From Prorocentrum cordatum (lineage: Eukaryota; Sar; Dinophyceae; Prorocentrales; Prorocentraceae), in assembly GCA_963575745.1 (NCBI GenBank), contig CAUYUJ010021170.1:577801-641800 (forward strand): 64,000 nucleotides of DNA. The letters run 5' to 3'. Both the position numbers and the translations under genes were made by a program. Below, piece after piece: positions 10,411-20,400 of this stretch (the stretch's first letter is position 1; each line of letters starts with the position of its first letter). The notes below the pieces were generated by a model. It was not told where the DNA came from. It did no database searches and was given only the letters and a program-made list of their open reading frames with translations.

Positions 10411-10781
10411 CTAGAGGTCCTGCACATTGTGGCTGTTGTAGTGAGCTTGGAGCACTGGCGCGACCTTGTCTGCCTTCTCCTGCATCTGCTCGTTGGTCGG
10501 GGCCCTGATGCACTGGGTTTTCGTCCTGGGGGTCCCACTCAACGGATCGATCCAGGTGGTCTTGAGGGAACACCTGCACGGCAAGTAGGTGACGTTTTTC
10601 TCTCGAATCACTGGAACGAACCCTGGGTCGCGAACAGTTTCATGGCTCGGGGTCTTCCTCAGCACCTGGATGTGTTCGGCCTTCAGTTCGACCGATAGTT
10701 TCGAGCGTAGGTAGGCGGAGGTCTGCACAGTCATGCAGTGGTCCTGGCCCAGGGCGTCCTGGACCTTGATAGAGCAGAACC
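10411..10781 (-). CDS. exon 4 (last) of the 10411-15439 gene
   Basis: Reads FCSIKVQDALGQDHCMTVQT, LRSKLSVELKAEHIQVLRKT, FVPVIREKNVTYLPCR, then TEQMQ/EKADKVAPVLQAHY-type helix to TAG 10411-10413. 'Basic segment, V-T-x-K/R, then a final amphipathic helix with Y-x-x-H' recurs in the family members I remember. No catalytic motif seen. Confidence 0.62.
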
Positions 10782-12025
10782 CTGAAAGAAGGAAACGCCG
10801 ATGAAATCGCAGGCGCTGAAGGGGGTGCTGATTGGGCTGGGAGGTGTGGCCCACGTTCAGACCAGGGCGCCTGCGATTCCATCGATCCTTTCCTTCTTGG
10901 CCCTCTTCGCACATTGGGAATCGGGAGCATGATCTGCCAGGTGGTCGCCCTCGCGAGCGGCCTTTGCTTCGGCCTCATCCATCATTTGTTTTGTGGTCTC
11001 CAGGCGGCGTCTCTGGCAGAGCTCAAGCATCTCGAAATTGTTGTCCAGCAGCCTCTTGAAGGCTGCGTTCGAACGGTCGCAGGAAATCCATTTCTTACCA
11101 TCAGCCTCGTGCACGCGCGCACCCCACGAGTTGGCGGGCTGGGGGTCCTCGGCATCTCCGATGAGCACATAGCCCTCCTGAACGGTCAAGGGCATGATGA
11201 GTAGCACTGGGAGGTTAGATACAAATACACGCCAAAACTCGCCAAGCGGCTTGAGCCTTCATGGCTATGCGATGGTGGAGGCTTTGTTATGCTATGCTAT
11301 GCTATGGCATGCGCCGTTGTTCTGTTTACGTTGATGTCCGACGTGACCTGTGATGCGCTATGCTATGCAATGCTATGGCGTTCGCCACCGTGCTATGCTA
11401 AGCTATGCAATTGCGCACTGTCTGGTTCGTGTTGTGGCGTATTGTTTGTTGATTCGGATCTCGCTTTTGTTTTGCAAATGTTATGCAATGCTGCGCTATG
11501 CCATGCCGTATTGTCTGGCTGCGACCTTCTGCGTTGGTCCTTGCGCGCCCTCCATCCGACCTCCAGCCTCCTCTGGCCCCCCCGCCCCGAACTCCAAAGT
11601 TAGCCGGAACTCAATGAAAAAAAGCCATCTTTCGGGTGGGGTCGGGAGGGCCATGCCGCAGCTGGATTTGCCTCGACATCTGCGCCATCGCGCGCCCAGC
11701 ACAAGGCGGGCCGACGGCTTCGCCCCCCTCCCACTGGACGTCGCGGCCCTGACTGGAGGAGGAGGGGGGCGAGGAGGAGGAGAAGGAGGAGGAGGAGGAG
11801 ATGAACGGCGAGGATTTCTGCGAGAGCTAGTGCGCTGGCAGCACGGGCGCCCTCCGCCCAGCAACGACGCTGGCCGCCAGCGCCCTCGCCGCGGGCGCCA
11901 AGGGCAGAGCGAGATGCCTCGCGCCTGCAGCGGAAAGCAGCGAGCCCCGCAGAGAGGGCGTCGCTGCTGGAGCCCGCGTGGGGATGGGAACGCCATGCCG
12001 AGTTAATGCGCTTGCGCTGATCATT

Positions 12026-12064
<39 letters not shown>

Positions 12065-15000
12065 GCCATCATCATCACCATCATCATCATCAACAGCATC
12101 ATCATCATCATAATCATCATCATCATCATCATCGTCATCGTCATCGTTATCGTCATCATCGTCCATTCCCATCCTCTCTCGGGCGACTCGACAACGTCGA
12201 GCACCTACTCGCGCGGCCTCTCGTTGGCGCCGCTCAGGGGCACATCGGGCGAGCTAGGAGACGGACGTGCGAACGCCGTGCCCTTCTTCAGCTTCGTCGT
12301 GTTGCGCAGCACGGGGATCAGCACGTTGCGACTGCAACCGCCCATGCCACGGGCGTTGGGAGCGCACGCGAGGTCGAGCTTCAGCTTGCCGACAGCGAGC
12401 GGCGCACTGTCATCATCCTCGGCCTCAGGGATGCACCAGTACGGCACCGCGAACGCCTTCTTGTCGCCCACGGGGAGCTGGCAGCACTTGGCGAGGTACA
12501 CGGCCGTGCCCGACGGGGCCCCGACACCATCCACGATGACGGCGCCCTCGGGGACCTTGTCTGTGGAGCATGCCCCGACATTGATGCTCAAGGGCACGAT
12601 GATCAACTGGCCAGGCTCATATGGTCTGTTGCACGCCACCTCCTGGACCTCGGTCTTGCCCGTCGGCGACGTGGCGTACTTGATGGTGAGGTCCACGGCA
12701 GGGCTCGTGATGCGGTGCGCTGTCATCACCGTGTCCCGCACCGATGCTCTGCACCCCTCGGTCAGGACATCTTGGTGGCCCTGCGGCGGGGTTCCAAAGA
12801 AGCTACGAGGGAGGTCGAGGAGGGGGTCGGGCAAGCTAGGTGCGATCGCGTCATATCTGACGTCCTACCCCCCCCCCCCCCCCCCCCCCCCCTCCCATCC
12901 CTTACCATGGCGCTGATTTTCTCTATCCGCGGACGCGTGTCGTAGCGGACTTGTGGCTCCGCGCGCGCGTGCGTAGTGGGTGGTGGTGCGCGTGCGTGCG
13001 TGCGCGCGTGCGTGCGTGCGTGTGTGGCTGCGGGTGGCGGCGGTGGCGGCGGCGGTGGTGGAGAGGGAAGAGGGGGCAGGGAGGGTGGGGGGAGGGAGGG
13101 TGGAAGGGGGGAGGGAAGAGGGAAGAGGGAGAGGGAAGAGGGAGGAGGGAGGGTGGGAGGGAGGGAGGGAGGGGCTCAGGGCCCGAAGCTCCAGGGCGGA
13201 GGCCTCGTCAGGGCCGACCGTCACGGAGAGGTGCGCCCAGCGCTTCATGACCTCTGCGGGGAGGGCAGCCCCCCGCCTCTCCTCCTCCTCCTCCTCCTCC
13301 TCCTCAGACCCCCCCTCCTCGCCTTCCGCATCATCCTCCGCATCCTCATCAGCGTCGTCGTCCTCGTCTTCCTCATCATCATCGGCATCGCCATCCTCAG
13401 CATCACCAGCAGCAGCAACATCAACATCGCCAGCACCATCGTAGTCACCATCGCCATCCGCAGCATCAGCATTACCACCGCCACAGCCATCATCACCACC
13501 ATACCAGCATCACATCACCATCGTGATCATCATCTCTACGTCGTCGTTGTCGGCGTCGTCGTCGTCGTCGTCATCAGCAGCAGCAGCATCGTCATCGTCG
13601 CCATCGTCATCGTAATCGTCGTCATATCATCCAACCCCATCCTCATACTCCCCCTGCCCTCTTCCTCGCTCGTATCAGTATCCTTATCCTCCTCATCCCC
13701 CTCCTCCTCCCCCTCATCTTCCTCCTCCTCCTCCTCCTCCCCCATCCCCCTCAGTATCTTCATGCATCTCCTCGTGCTTCTCAAGGTAGCCCGAGGTACC
13801 TGGTACTCGTCCAGCAGTTGGCCCGTCGGCACCTTGAGCTGGTCGGCCTTCTTGCTCGTCGCCCGCTTCTTGGCGTCATCATCCCCAGGTTCTGGCTCGA
13901 GGATGGCGCGGGGGCCCTCGCACCTCGCGATGGTCCACGGGCCGCCGAAGAACGGCGGCACCTTGCGCTCGACCACGGCCTTGGCCAAGAGCCCGCGCTG
14001 GACGAGCGTCTGCTGGGAGACGTCGCCGTCGCGAGTGGAGACTTTGAATCCCACTGGCCCCGACGCCGACGACGCTTGCCCCTTCTGCTGCATATCTGGC
14101 TCGACGTCGAACGGGGCCTCCTTCTGGTCGCTCCCAGGGAAGCGCAGGTAGACGTCGCCGAGGAATTCGCACGCGATCTGGTTGAGATCATCGTAGGTCT
14201 TCCTGCCTTTACCCTTTTCCCCAATAGCATCATCATGCCGCGGACCTGGAGGTCGCCAATGAGCCTGTTCTTGTCCGTGGCATTCGGGCTCGGCGTCAAA
14301 TCGCTGAGGCCATCAAGAAACTGCTTCGCCATCCTGACGATCTCAGAAAACTCCAAGCACTTGTTCTTGTTCTTGCCGACCAGGTTCTGGACGTCCCAGC
14401 TGGTCAGTAGGGTGGACACGCCGTTCTTCACATAGTTCTCAGGGCTGCACATTGCGCTCTTCACCATTGCGATGATGACGTCGGGTGCGCTCGCGAACTC
14501 CACGGTACCCAAGATCTTGAACACCGAGCTCGGGACATCAACTTTGGTCCTCATCAACTTCGACCAGATGTCCAACTCATTGAGCAGCGGCGCCTGCTCA
14601 TGCCCCCCAGACCAGTTCTCGACGAACTTGGTGAGGTCCTTGATCTGCCCCTTCAGGCGTGGCTTTCCCGACTCGATGTTCGTGACCACTCCAGGCCAGT
14701 CGAACTCGCCCTTCTTCTTGAGGTTCCGACCACCCTTCGCGTGAATCTCCATCAGGAGCTGCATCTTCGTCAAGGTCCGCTCCGTCTGGTGCCCTGAGTT
14801 GCCTGCGTCTTGCAGGAACTCGGGGAGGCCAGGGCACCCGTGGAGGATCTCATTCCGAATCATCACCCACTCGATGCCCTCGTCGAGGAATTCCTTGATC
14901 GAGGGGTTGATGGCGATCACCTTCTCGCGCGCCAGCTTGCCGTCCCTGCACAGGTGCTCCAGGTCGGCGATGTCGCAGAGCGCCTCGGCGTTGACAGCGT

Positions 15001-15439
15001 TCAAGCCGAAGTTGGCGTGAGTGCACGTGACCGACACCGCGCGTATGTCTTCGCGAGACACAGGCGCCAGCATGTCGTCTGAGTTCGACGCCATATCCAC
15101 GTTGAACTTGATCTCATCCGAGTCGTGTGGGCCCAGCTGGAAGCAAGTGGGGCTGTCCAGCCTGCTCTTGACGAAGCCCTGCTCGATAATCCTGGCCAGC
15201 AACAGGTGCACATCGACGGGGTCGACGCCGTTGCCGTGCCTGTTCCGACTCGACGCCGCCACATGCTTGGGTTTCATCCTCTCTTTGGTGGCGAGCCCGT
15301 GTTGGAGCAAGTAGTTGACCAGCTCCTCGCTCTTGGCTTTCTTCTGCTGGCACTCAGCCTGCGCGGCGAAGCTCGCGAGCCGACCGTTGATCCACGGGAT
15401 GGCAGCCTCCAAGGCCGCCTTGAACCCGCCCGACGCCAT
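10411..15439 (-). CDS. multi-exon gene of a recurrent dinoflagellate-specific family
   Basis: Reading minus strand: exon 1 15439-13800, exon 2 from 12780, exon 3 11177-10871, exon 4 10781 to TAG 10411-10413. Joins 1/2 and 3/4 are phase-consistent (CAG|GT...CAG|GG and CAG|GC...CAG|GG). The protein is mostly helical with no known catalytic motif. The block order, a long helical N-terminal part, then 'AHRI--PAVDL...VGQLI-VP'-like and 'VQDALGQDH...REKNVTYLP' parts, matches a large multicopy family I recall only from dinoflagellates. A 1-nt frame change in exon 1 near 14215 suggests a damaged copy. It lies upstream of, and co-oriented with, 7031-8770, whose family often shows a similar style of sequence. 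Role unknown; mobile-element cargo or a replication/packaging role is speculation. Confidence 0.6.
10782..10870 (-). other. 89-nt GC-AG intron overlapping an 18-bp inverted repeat
   Basis: Splicing CAG|GCGCCC (10871/10870) to TTTCAG|GG (10782/10781) keeps frame (DGIAG+FCSIKVQDALG). The donor is GC, a known dinoflagellate variant. GCGCCTGCGATT (10867-10878) has its exact reverse complement at 10805-10816; allowing one mismatch the arms reach 18 bp. One arm spans the donor and the other lies near the acceptor. Confidence 0.7.
10871..11177 (-). CDS. exon 3 of the 10411-15439 gene
   Basis: Reads EGYVLIGDAEDPQPANSWGA, VHEADGKKWISCDRSNAAFK, LLDNNFEMLELCQRRRLETT, then a charged helix to AKKERIDGIAG. 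Lys/Glu/Arg-rich and likely coiled. It ends at CAG|GCGCCC (10871/10870). Confidence 0.6.
11178..12204 (-). repeat. probable intron 2: GAT/CAT and TATGC repeats
   Basis: Holds a CAT/ATC microsatellite (12021-12160), a GA-rich block (11755-11810) and short TATGC repeats (11285-11500). Acceptor candidate: CCGTTCAG before exon 3 at 11177. The donor near 12265 was not fixed because no tested GT keeps phase unambiguously. Confidence 0.45.
12205..12780 (-). CDS. exon 2 of the 10411-15439 gene
   Basis: Starts after CCGCCGCAG| at 12781, giving GHQDVLTEGCRASVRDTVMT, then AHRITSPAVDLTIKYATSP, ACNRPYEPGQLIIVPLSINV, GTAVYLAKCCQLPV, AFAVPYWCIPE and GGCSRNVLIPVLRNTTKLKK. The frame stays open to about 12205, but family-like sequence ends near 12265 (GTAFAR), so the real donor is probably there. 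Alternating beta-type segments with Val/Ile suggest a compact beta-rich domain. No catalytic motif recognised. Confidence 0.6.
   Translation of the reverse strand, partial: GHQDVLTEGCRASVRDTVMTAHRITSPAVDLTIKYATSPTGKTEVQEVACNRPYEPGQLIIVPLSINVGACSTDKVPEGAVIVDGVGAPSGTAVYLAKCCQLPVGDKKAFAVPYWCIPEAEDDDSAPLAVGKLKLDLACAPNARGMGGCSRNVLIPVLRNTTKLKKGTAFARPSPSSPDVPLSGANERPRE
12781..13799 (-). repeat. probable intron 1, packed with simple repeats
   Basis: Bounded by GT (13799-13798) and AG (12782-12781) in minus sense. It is filled with TCC/CAT/CGT triplet repeats (13260-13780), GGGA-type repeats (13050-13175) and a C-run with few interruptions (about 12865-12892). No coding block seen. Acidic and poly-Ser frames here are repeat translations. 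Confidence 0.6.
13800..15439 (-). CDS. exon 1 of the 10411-15439 gene, with a frame change near 14215
   Basis: ATG 15439 (MASGGFKAALEAAIPWING) opens a long helical frame: AQAECQQKKAKSEELVNYLL, VDVHLLLARIIEQGFV, DIRAVSVTCTHANFGLNAVN, GIEWVMIRNEILHGCPGLPE, TLTKMQLLMEIHAKGGRN, then KILGTVEFASAPDVIIAMVK and CSPENYVKNGVSTLLTSWDV. At about 14225-14205 (GGGGAAAAGGGTAAAGG) the sensible frame shifts by one: upstream reads LGKRVKAGR, downstream KGRKTYDDLNQIACEFLGDV. A one-base indel in this purine run is the simplest cause. The second frame continues through GGPWTIARCEGPRAIL to LLDEYQ, where CAG|GTACCT at 13800/13799 is the likely donor. A start further upstream at 15547 is possible but that segment has no family-like sequence. 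Confidence 0.65.
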
Positions 15440-15946
15440 ATATTCCGCACGTGAGATAATCGAGATACCTCGAAGCTTGAGCACTAAATGGCTACTTAGG
15501 GGGGTGCATCGGGAGGTCCCTTCACCATCCAGCACAGAGCCCCCCACGAGCGATGATATCGCTGCGAACCCTCATGGGGCCCTCTCGGGGGGGGGGCTTT
15601 GGATACTACTCAAGACGCCATGAGGGCCAACGAGTAACCCCGAGGGTGACCCACAAAGGCCCGTGGCCCAACTGGGTCCCAGTGCCCAAAGAGGCCCCTC
15701 CTCTTCCTCCTCTTGTTTCTCCTCCTCCTCGTCCTCCACCTCCTCATCCTCATGTTGGTCCTCCCCTTTTCCTCCTCCTCCTCCTCCTGCTACTCCTCAA
15801 CCGAAAATCGCAAGTCCGCACGCCGACTTGTGACTATCGTGGGGCCAGATCGGGGCCATGGCATCCCCCTTCTCATGACCCCCCCCCCGCCATCATCATG
15901 TCCCGCCTCGTCTTAGTGCGATGCCGAACCCCAACATCGCGATCAC
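15440..15946. other. 5' spacer of the minus-strand gene
   Basis: About 500 bp between the ATG at 15439 and the right subterminal repeats. It includes a G-run (15586-15597) and a pyrimidine-rich tract (15695-15795). No coding block; in minus sense it would carry promoter and 5' UTR. No recognisable SL relic. Confidence 0.5.
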
Positions 15947-16299
15947 CGAAACCGCGTTTACGAAGAAGCTAAAGTGTTTAGCTAAACTGAGTTTCCGAGT
16001 TTAGCTAATCGAGGTTTCACAACCGCTAAACAGGTTAGCTGAATATCGTAACCACCTTAGATATCCTCCGTATTCAAGTTAGCAAGATAGCCTAAGCATT
16101 TTAGTAAATGCTTATATGTGTGCTATGTGGTAACTAAAGGCGCTAAATGGTTGCACCTTGCGTCGTCGAGGATACGATGATATAACCGAGGATATGCAGT
16201 TATAATTTGCTTATAAGTTGCTTATAATATGCTTATATACATGATATATATGCTTATATCATGCCTAAATGGTTAGGAACCGCCGCGGCGATTCAAGTA
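15947..16299 (-). repeat. right inverted end and AT-rich subterminal repeats
   Basis: The 37-bp end is 16263-16299. Inside it an AT-rich stretch repeats 'GCTTATAA/TATGCTTATA' (16200-16260). Next come CTAAA/TTTAG words and, at 15947-15980, the inverted partners of the left motifs: CGAAAC, GTTTACG and GCTAAAGTGTTTA. This is the most AT-rich segment of the first 20 kb. Confidence 0.6.
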
Positions 16300-16538
16300 G
16301 TCTGTACTCTCTGTTTCAACCCTTTACTTTGGGGCAGTCTGTAAGGTGACTGCGAGCTGTCCGGCATGACTGTCAGACAGCTGGGGCTGCAAAACCTAGG
16401 AGAAAGTTCTACCTGTGTAACAGCAGAGCAGATTTCACGATATAGGTTTTGCATTTAGTTTATCACTCAAGAGCGTCTCTCGTAACTTGACGCGTTGGCT
16501 CAAGGGAAAAGCATCTGCGTACCTTGCTGCTGCCACAG

Positions 16539-16539
<1 letters not shown>
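16300..16539. other. unique segment, possible continuation of the interrupted copia element
   Basis: About 240 bp without coding potential. If 3172-16299 is an insertion, this would be the original downstream flank of the copia pol and could hold its 3' UTR or LTR. A small stem (AGCTGTC 16355-16361 with GACAGCT 16376-16382) is present. No LTR could be confirmed because the 5' LTR is outside the window. Confidence 0.4.
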
Positions 16540-16986
<447 letters not shown>

Positions 16987-19900
16987 CGCCGCTGCTACAA
17001 CTACGACGATGAGGAGAAGGAGGAGGACGGCGTTTACCGCTCCTCCTAATGTTGCTTTCCTAAAGGCTCCAACTCCTAGGTCGGGTCGCACTGGGATGCT
17101 TGACAACAAAACGTCTGAACCACACGGCTTCAACATACCAATGTTCCTAAACTGTCTCGAACGAACGGGCCACTTTAGGGGGAACCTGACCGGACAAGAA
17201 CGGGGGGCGCCGCTTTGCACACAAGGCTTGTCAGATAACGTCTGGTTGAGCACGCCAAAGAACTCCGCGCTGGCGTGCCGCGCTGGTCTGCCGTGCTGGT
17301 CTGCCGCGCTGGACTTGCCTCCTCCTCATCCTTCCCCTCCTCCTTTCCTTCCCCCCTCCCCCTTCAAGCGGGATTAGTGGTTGCTTCTCCGAGCTTCGTG
17401 GTTGCCTGTGGTTGCTGTGGTGACTTTGGTGCGAGCGTGCGTGTACGCACGCGTGCCTGTGAATGTGCCTGTGTGAGCGCGTGCGTGCAGGGTTGTGCTA
17501 TGGGAGCGACGTGGCGGGGGGGTGTACGGCGTGCGTGCGGGTTGTGTTATGGGAACGGCGTGGTGGGGGGGAAGCACGGCGCGCGTGCGGAATGTGTTAG
17601 GGGGGCGACGGGCGGGGGGAATGTACGGCGTGCGCGCGGGGTGGATATGGGAGCGCGGGGGGGGACTGTGTTACGGGGGCGCACAGCATGCGCGCGGGGG
17701 GGACTGTGTTATGGGGGCGACGGGCGGGGGGGGGATGTACGGCGTGCGTGCGGGATGCGTTATGGGGGCGACGGGCTGGGGGGAAGTGCGGCGCGCGTGC
17801 GGATGTGTCATGGGGGCGACGGCCGGGGGGGATGCACGGCGCGCGCGCGCGTGGTGAACGAGAGAGAGAACGAATGGGGAGGAGGGGGAGGAGGACCAGG
17901 AGTAGGAGGAGGAGGAGGAGGAGGAACGAACGAACGAACGAACGAACGACGCGCTCCATCGGCCCGGAGGCCGTCCCGAGACGGGTGGCGGAAGAGAGAC
18001 GGAGGAGGAGGAGGAGGAGGAGGACGAGGAGGAAGAAAAGGCAGAGTAGAAGGAGGAGGAGGACGGAGGAGACGGAGGAGAGACGGACGAGACCTCAGGG
18101 ACGGAAGAGACGTCAGAGACGGAGGGGACGAAAACCTCAGAGACGGAGGAGACCTCGGAGACGGGGGAAACGTCAAAGACGGAGGAGACAGGACCCCGAG
18201 CTAAGACGCTGCGAGTGCCGTGTTCCGAGGGTGCCTCGAGCGAGAGCCTCATTGTTAACGAAAGACGTGTTAACCACGCGGCCTCAACATTTCAATTGTC
18301 CGAGGATGTCCCAGGCGAAACGGCAATTTCTAACGATTCGCTGAATTTTGTGAGCGCGCTCCGAAACTCATGTTTCGAGGATGTCTCGAGCGAGAGCCTC
18401 AGTGTTAACGAAGGCGTCTCAAACATACGACCTCAACATCCCAAGTGTTCGAGAATGTCTCGGGCGAAACATCTCAATTGTCAGATAACGTTTGGTTGAG
18501 CACGCCAAAGAACTCCGCGCTGGCGTGCCGCGCTGGTCTGCCGTGCTGGTCTGCCGCGCTGGCCTTGCCTCCTACCCATCCTTCTTCTCCTCCTCCTCCT
18601 CCTCCCCCTCCTCCTCCTCCTCCTCCTCCTCCTCCTCCTCCTCCTCCTCCTCCTCTCCTTCCTCCTCCTCCCCCTTCCCCCCTTCGACGTCATCTGCCTC
18701 TTTGCCTCCTCCCGCTCCTGCTGCTGCTGCTGCCGCCGCTGCTGCTTCCGCGCGACCCCCCTCCGCAGACGATTAGCCAGGGATCGCGCGGGGCGGAGGG
18801 GGCCCCGAGCGCCTTCCACACAGAGAATTCGCCAGAACTTGCGCCGCGCGCGGAGAGCGGGATAAATGTTTGCTTCTCCGAGCTTAATGGTTGCCTGTGT
18901 TTGCTGTGGCTACTCTAGTGTGACCGTGCGTGTATGCACGCGTGCCTGCGCATGTGCCTGTGTGAGCGGCTGCGTGCGCGCGCGCGTCTTTACAGGGTTG
19001 CGTTATGGGAGCGACGGGAGGGGGGATGCAATGTGCTATGGGGGCGACGGGCGGGGGCGCACGGCGTTCGTGCGGGATGTGTCATGGGGGCGACGGGCGG
19101 AGGGGATGTACGGCGTGCGCGCGGGATGTGCCATGGGGGCGACAGGCGGGAGGGATGCGCGGCGCGCGTGCGGGGTGTGTCACGGGGGCGACGGGCGGGG
19201 GGGGGGATGCGCGGCGCGCGTGCGCGATGAAGGAGAAAGATAATGAGGAGGCGGAGGAGGAGGAGGAGGAGGAGGAGGGGGAGAAAGGGGAGGAGGAGGA
19301 GGAGGAGGAGGAGGAGGAGGGGGAAGAGGAGGAGGAAGAGGATGACGGAGGAGACGGAGGAGAGACGGAGGAGACCTCAGAGACGGAAGAGACCTCAGAA
19401 ACGGAAGGGGGCGGAGACCTCACAGACGGAGGAGACCTCTGAAACGGAGGAGACGGAGGAGACAGGACCTCGAGCTAAGTTGCTGCGAGTGCCGTTGCCC
19501 GCGAATGTCTCGAGCGAGAGCCTCAGTTTTAACCAAAGGCGTCTTAACGACGCGGCCTCAACATATCAATTGCCCGAGGATGTCTCATGCGAAACGGCAA
19601 TTTTCAACGATTCGCTGAATCTCGTGAGCGGGCTCCGAAACTCAGTCTTAGTTTTAACGCAAGGCGTCCCAAACATTCGATTTCAACATTTCAATGTTTC
19701 CTAGATGTCTCGAGCGAGACTGCCATTTCAGGGGGAGACCTGATGAGATGCTTGTCAGATAACGTCTGGTTGAGCACGCCAAAGAACTCTGCGCTGGCGT
19801 GCCGTGCTGGTCTGCCGCGCTGGCCTTGCCTCCCCATCATCCTTCTCCTCCTCCTCCTCTCCTTCCTCCCCCTCCTCCTCCTCCTCCTCCTCCTCCTCTT

Positions 19901-20400
19901 CGACGTCGTCTGCCTCTGTTCCTTCTCCCACTCCTCCTGCTGCTGCTGCCGCTGCCGCTGCTGCTGCTGCTGCTGCCGCGCGAGCCCCCCCCCCCGCAGA
20001 CGATTAGCCAGGGGTCGCGCGGGGGGAAGGGGGTCCCGAGCGCCTTCCCCACAGAGAATTCGCCAGAACTCGCGTCGCGCGCGCGGAGAGCGGGATAAGT
20101 GGTTGCTTCTCCGAGCTTAGTGGTTGCCTTTGGTTGCTGTGGCTACTCAGGTGCGAGCGTGCGTGTATGTGCGCGTGCCTGCGCATGTGCTTGTGTGAGC
20201 GGCTGTGTGCGCGTGTCTGCGCGCGTGCGCAGGGTTGTGTTATGAGGAGGACGGGAAGGGGGATGCGCGGCGCGCGCGGGATGTGTCACGGGGGCGGTGG
20301 GCGGAGAGGACGTACGGCGCGCGCGCAGGATGCGTTGCGGGGGCGACAGGCGGGGGGGATGTACGGCGTGCGTGCGGGATGTGTTATGGAGGCGACTCCA
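16987..20400. repeat. tandem array of a 1.25-kb complex unit (about 2.6 copies)
   Basis: The segment TCAGATAACG + TCTGGTTGAGCACGCC recurs at 17231, 18481 and 19752. Each unit then has CT-rich sequence, a 'GGTTGCCTGTGGTTGCTGTGG' type stretch, GT-rich sequence, a 45-50-bp minisatellite built on 'ATGGGGGCGACGGGCGGG', a GGA/GAC-rich block and 'TCTCGAGCGAGAGCCTCA' repeats. Unit 1 is about 1250 bp and unit 2 about 1271 bp; unit 3 fades near 20400. 16987-17230 is a diverged leading fragment. No gene seen. Confidence 0.88.

Larger units (their letters stand above)
3172..16299 (-). mobile_element. putative 13.1-kb TIR element carrying three minus-strand genes
   Basis: Base 3172 begins TACTTGAATCGCCGC and base 16299 ends its exact reverse complement (15/15). 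Aligned inward without gaps, the ends match at 29 of 37 positions. Both subterminal regions are rich in TTTAG/CTAAA words and share the 13-mer TAAACACTTTAGC followed by CGTAAAC and GTTTCG, in inverted orientation (3340-3372 and 15947-15980). A TA lies at each border, compatible with a TA target duplication. All strong coding regions between (4219-6138, 7031-8770, 10411-15439) are on the minus strand. A chance 15-bp inverted match somewhere in 64 kb is not impossible; the extended match, shared motifs and gene layout make the case. The element as a unit is inference. Confidence 0.62.

Noticed and set aside
11250-11271. Minus-strand sequence resembling the spliced leader (16 of 22)
   Set aside because: The central TTT block is replaced by GAA and the position falls in an inferred intron; too weak beside the two exact copies.
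12021-12160. Asp-rich or Ile-rich protein frames
   Set aside because: Direct translations of the CAT/GAT microsatellite in an inferred intron.
16493-16502. TTGGCTCAAG, possible truncated spliced-leader relic
   Set aside because: Only 10 nt match and no gene follows; not distinguishable from chance.
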